The notes under the pieces: model-generated
What the model saw: the letters and a program-made list of their open reading frames with translations, nothing else
Told to the model about the DNA's origin: nothing
Databases searched by the model: none
Program-made: the position numbers and the translations under genes
Shown here: positions 61,969-64,000 of the stretch, one piece after another
How positions within the stretch are numbered: the stretch's first letter is position 1
Layout of the letters: each line of letters opens with the position of its first letter
Assembly: GCA_032718475.1 (NCBI GenBank)
Contig: JAUCBJ010003676.1
Location: 62,001 to 126,000 of the forward strand
From: Nemertoderma westbladi
Lineage: Eukaryota; Xenacoelomorpha; Nemertodermatida; Nemertodermatidae
DNA length: 64,000 bases
Direction of reading: 5' to 3'

Positions 61969-62798
61969 ATGGACCCAAATCGCCAAATTATCGGCGAATT
62001 ACGTAACACGATAGATCTACTGGAATATTCGCAACCTGGATCCCCTGACTTTGATACAAATTGGAGCACCCTGCTAAATGAGAACGTGCGAGTCGTTAAA
62101 TTCACCGGGCGAGAGGGACCGGATTCCAAGAATCTACGAGCCCTCCGGTTAGCCGATGCTAGTACGAGACTGAAAAGAACTCGGAACGCAAAGGCAACCG
62201 GAGGGGACGATTCGTCGTTTTGGGAAACGTTCCGGCAGAGCGTCTACAGATCCCGATGTTTGATCTACGACAACGAGGGAAACGCGACGCCCACCTCGAA
62301 AGCGATTACGTTGGCGAGATGTCAAAGTTTCGTCGACGACAAGAGTACGTACCTCGCCCACTGGGGAAACCTGTCAGAGTGTACGGCGACGCTTCGAGAG
62401 GAACGTATATCGACCATCCAAAATCGCGACGACTACCAAGAAAAATACGGGCGAAAGAATACGGTCGATCCTTAATCGTCGTCCTCGGAACCCTGGACGG
62501 TTTGGTATTGGTGTGTCGAATATTTCCGACACCCAGACAGGAAGTGCAGGCAGCCGGAGCGATCTGGTTGCTACCTCCGGAAATCCAAAAGATCCTCTTC
62601 GACGTCATTAAAATCGGGTCGGATATAAAGGCGGACATCCGGAACGACTACGCGAACACTCCTTCAGGAAGAAACCGACGAGACGACCTCAACGCCCTTA
62701 GCCATTGCGTCGACACTCAAACGCTACTAGCCTGGTTACGATTCGCCGAGTTCATGCGAGGATTCCTTTCATCCATGAGCCGTGGGCTCGAAAAATAG
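61969..62798 (+). pseudogene. accessory ORF of element C: short exonuclease-like protein, frameshifted
   Basis: The first frame (ATG 61969) reads LIYDNEGNATPTSK (D101-x-E103), matching FYDNEGG..LTSK of the element A accessory protein. It ends at 62473. The overlapping frame then carries RSLIVVLGTLDGLVLVC, IKIGSDIKADI with Asp at 62634 (aligned to D561 of A) and CVDTQTLLAW (Asp at 62712), and ends at TAG 62796. The two halves together cover motif I, motif II and the VDT step of a DEDD-type fold, so one frameshift between about 62290 and 62470 is likely. There is no N-terminal domain like that of A or B, no clear third motif and no zinc knuckle. Position after pol matches A and B. Activity is not expected from this copy. 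Confidence 0.6.
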
Positions 62799-62978
62799 AC
62801 ATAAACGAAAAAACGCCATAGGCGCAATGATAAAAACACCAGCTGGCACTCATGAAAAATGGATAGAGATGGCCTAGTAATGCTATTCTATAGGAATGGC
62901 CACCTAACAAGGAAATGCTTTCTGTGCCAAGTATTATCCTCACTCTACAACTCAGACAGTGAGCAAACATAAGCTGTG

Positions 62979-63260
62979 GGCTTCTAATGTATTACATCAT
63001 AAGCTGATTGCTCTCCCAATAGCCCTCACACACTCACTGAATCGAATGAAATCGAATATCTATTAGCTTAATGCGAATAGCTGGTAAGCTGAATGCCATT
63101 TTAGTTATTGTGTACTGTTGGCTTCTAATGTATTACATCATAAGCTGATTGCTCTCCCAATAGCCCTCACACACTCACTGAATCGAATGAAATCGAATAT
63201 CTATTAGCTTAATGCGAATAGCTGGTAAGCTGAATGCCATTTTAGTTATTGTGTACTGTT
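62979..63260. repeat. perfect-looking tandem duplication, period 141 bp
   Basis: The block cttctaatgtattacatcat ... attgtgtactgttg occurs at 62981 and again at 63122 with no difference I can see. It is very recent, or an assembly effect. Confidence 0.93.
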
Positions 63261-63590
63261 GAGTGTAGAGTTGACTGCCATGTTGTATGTATTTAATTAA
63301 AATAATTTTCGTAGAGGGAAGTTAATTTGGGATTACTCTCTATCAGATGTAAGCAATGGGGTGGGTCATGGGACCCAAATATAGTACATTATGCATATGC
63401 AGGGCAAACATTAATAAAATCATTCAGTCAACCTGAAGGGTATTTGCTTTAGTTAACTACTGCGTGAAAAGCGAATTTATGATGTTACCCATACTTCAGG
63501 TAAATGAATTTTTAGATATTTTGTACTGAAGGCAAGGATTTCTGATATAATTAAAATACAAGACAGGGGCTTGTTTCGATATATGTAGTT
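63261..63590. other. AT-rich sequence without a gene
   Basis: Nothing recognised. Confidence 0.5.
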
Positions 63591-63593
63591 GCG

Positions 63594-63885
63594 CCCTTCG
63601 AGCAGCACGTGAGTTAATCAAATATTAGACACAATGTTTGAGTTGTCCCTTCGAGCAGCACGTGAGTTTGGCTTTGACCCTTCGATATATGTATTTGCGC
63701 CCTTCGAGCAGCACGTGAGTTACATCAAATAATAGACACACTGTTTGACTTTGTCCCTTCGAGCAGCACGTGAGTTTTGCTTTGACCCTTGATATATGAT
63801 GTTGTGCCCTTCGAGCAGCACGTGAGTTACATCAAATAATAGACACACTGTTTGACTTTGTCCCTTCGAGCAGCACGTGAGTTTG
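63594..63885 (+). repeat. tandem array with a 22-bp E-box core
   Basis: cccttcgagcagcacgtgag starts at 63594, 63647, 63700, 63755, 63807 and 63862, a period of 53-55 bp. Alternate spacers make a higher unit of about 107 bp. Every core contains CACGTG, an E-box able to bind bHLH factors, though it may be incidental to the repeat. Confidence 0.9.
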
Positions 63886-63906
63886 GCTTTGACCCTTCCA
63901 GCAGCA

Positions 63907-64000
63907 TGTGTCAATCGAGCCGAATCATACCGATCGAGCCGAATAGAACCAATCGAGGCGATCAAGCCGAGTCGAGCCCAATCGAGCCGAACGGAGCCGA
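63907..64000 (+). repeat. start of a tcgagccga satellite running off the window
   Basis: Units such as atcgagccga, with drifting spacers of 5-10 bases, repeat about nine times to the window edge. Confidence 0.85.

Larger units (their letters stand above)
52791..62188 (+). repeat. dispersed motif of element C (five copies)
   Basis: Copies of CGAGCCTGAAAAGGACTCGG-type sequence start at 52791, 53005, 55216, 59100 (TGAGCCTGCAAAGGACTCGG) and 62165 (cgagactgaaaagaactcgg). CGAGCC..GG..CTCG can pair as a small bulged hairpin. Two copies are noncoding; the others are read as YEPERDSER, TEPAKDSGR and TRLKRTRN, that is, in more than one frame. It parallels the hairpin sets of elements A and B, but pairing is weaker. 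Confidence 0.65.
53620..62800 (+). mobile_element. BEL/Pao LTR retrotransposon, element C (limits uncertain)
   Basis: It is defined by gag-pol at 54026-60709 and an accessory ORF at 61969-62798. It is more distant from A and B than they are from each other in gag and linker. I could not find LTRs on either side; the real element probably starts near 52445. Confidence 0.75.

Noticed and set aside
63594-63885. CRISPR-like repeat with spacers
   Set aside because: The spacers are themselves repeated, so this is a tandem array of a longer unit.

Overview
The window is eukaryotic and almost certainly from an invertebrate metazoan. It has spliced exons with GT/AG borders and phase-1 modules, a trypsin-type serine protease exon, a calcium-binding EGF exon joined to a Thr-rich, probably GPI-anchored tail, three BEL/Pao LTR retrotransposons, RTE/CR1-like non-LTR fragments and abundant satellite DNA. 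Nothing looks bacterial or viral-genomic, and I cannot place the species. Only about 2 kb is host protein-coding sequence; the rest is a nest of mobile elements and tandem repeats.

Layout. 1-0.6 kb: a possible minus-strand exon and the last exon of a trypsin-like protease (+). 1.5-3.6 kb: two copies of a poly-C repeat family and a dead non-LTR reverse transcriptase (RT) fragment. 4.6-19.3 kb: BEL element A (+), with gag-pol (one frameshift, one stop), a large downstream accessory ORF (14490-18245) and a 3' LTR start at 18899. 19.3-35.8 kb: BEL element B (-), a young complete insertion with 2.2-kb LTRs and a GATGA target duplication, sitting inside LTR-like sequence that resumes at 35852. Its 2765-residue gag-pol is open, but its accessory ORF is broken. 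37.6-43.3 kb: a broken DUF7869-type gene, a third poly-C repeat copy and non-LTR fragments. 44.1-48.4 kb: a 63-bp palindrome, a foldback-like inverted array around a 27-bp minisatellite, and a 2.2-kb satellite of 42-bp units. 48.5-49.7 kb: the last two exons of a host surface protein (-). 50-52.4 kb: rearranged non-LTR pieces split by an LTR-like insert. 52.4-62.8 kb: BEL element C (+), one reading frame with four stops and an altered RT active site, again with an accessory ORF after pol. 63-64 kb: tandem repeats running off the end.

The most unusual content is shared by the three BEL elements. (1) All carry, downstream of pol, an accessory ORF. In A it is about 1250 codons with an apparent DEDD-type 3'-5' exonuclease-like domain and three zinc knuckles; B and C keep damaged or shortened relatives. 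(2) Each element carries its own dispersed short hairpin motif, repeated in one orientation through coding and noncoding parts and read in different frames. In A and B the stem bases change in compensating pairs, so structure rather than peptide seems to be conserved. Whether the accessory protein and the hairpins belong to one system is my inference.

In A and B the genes follow gag (coiled coil, DUF1759, zinc knuckles), aspartic protease (DUF1758), RT, RNase H, H2C2 zinc finger, integrase and DUF5641, with the accessory ORF perhaps reached by splicing.
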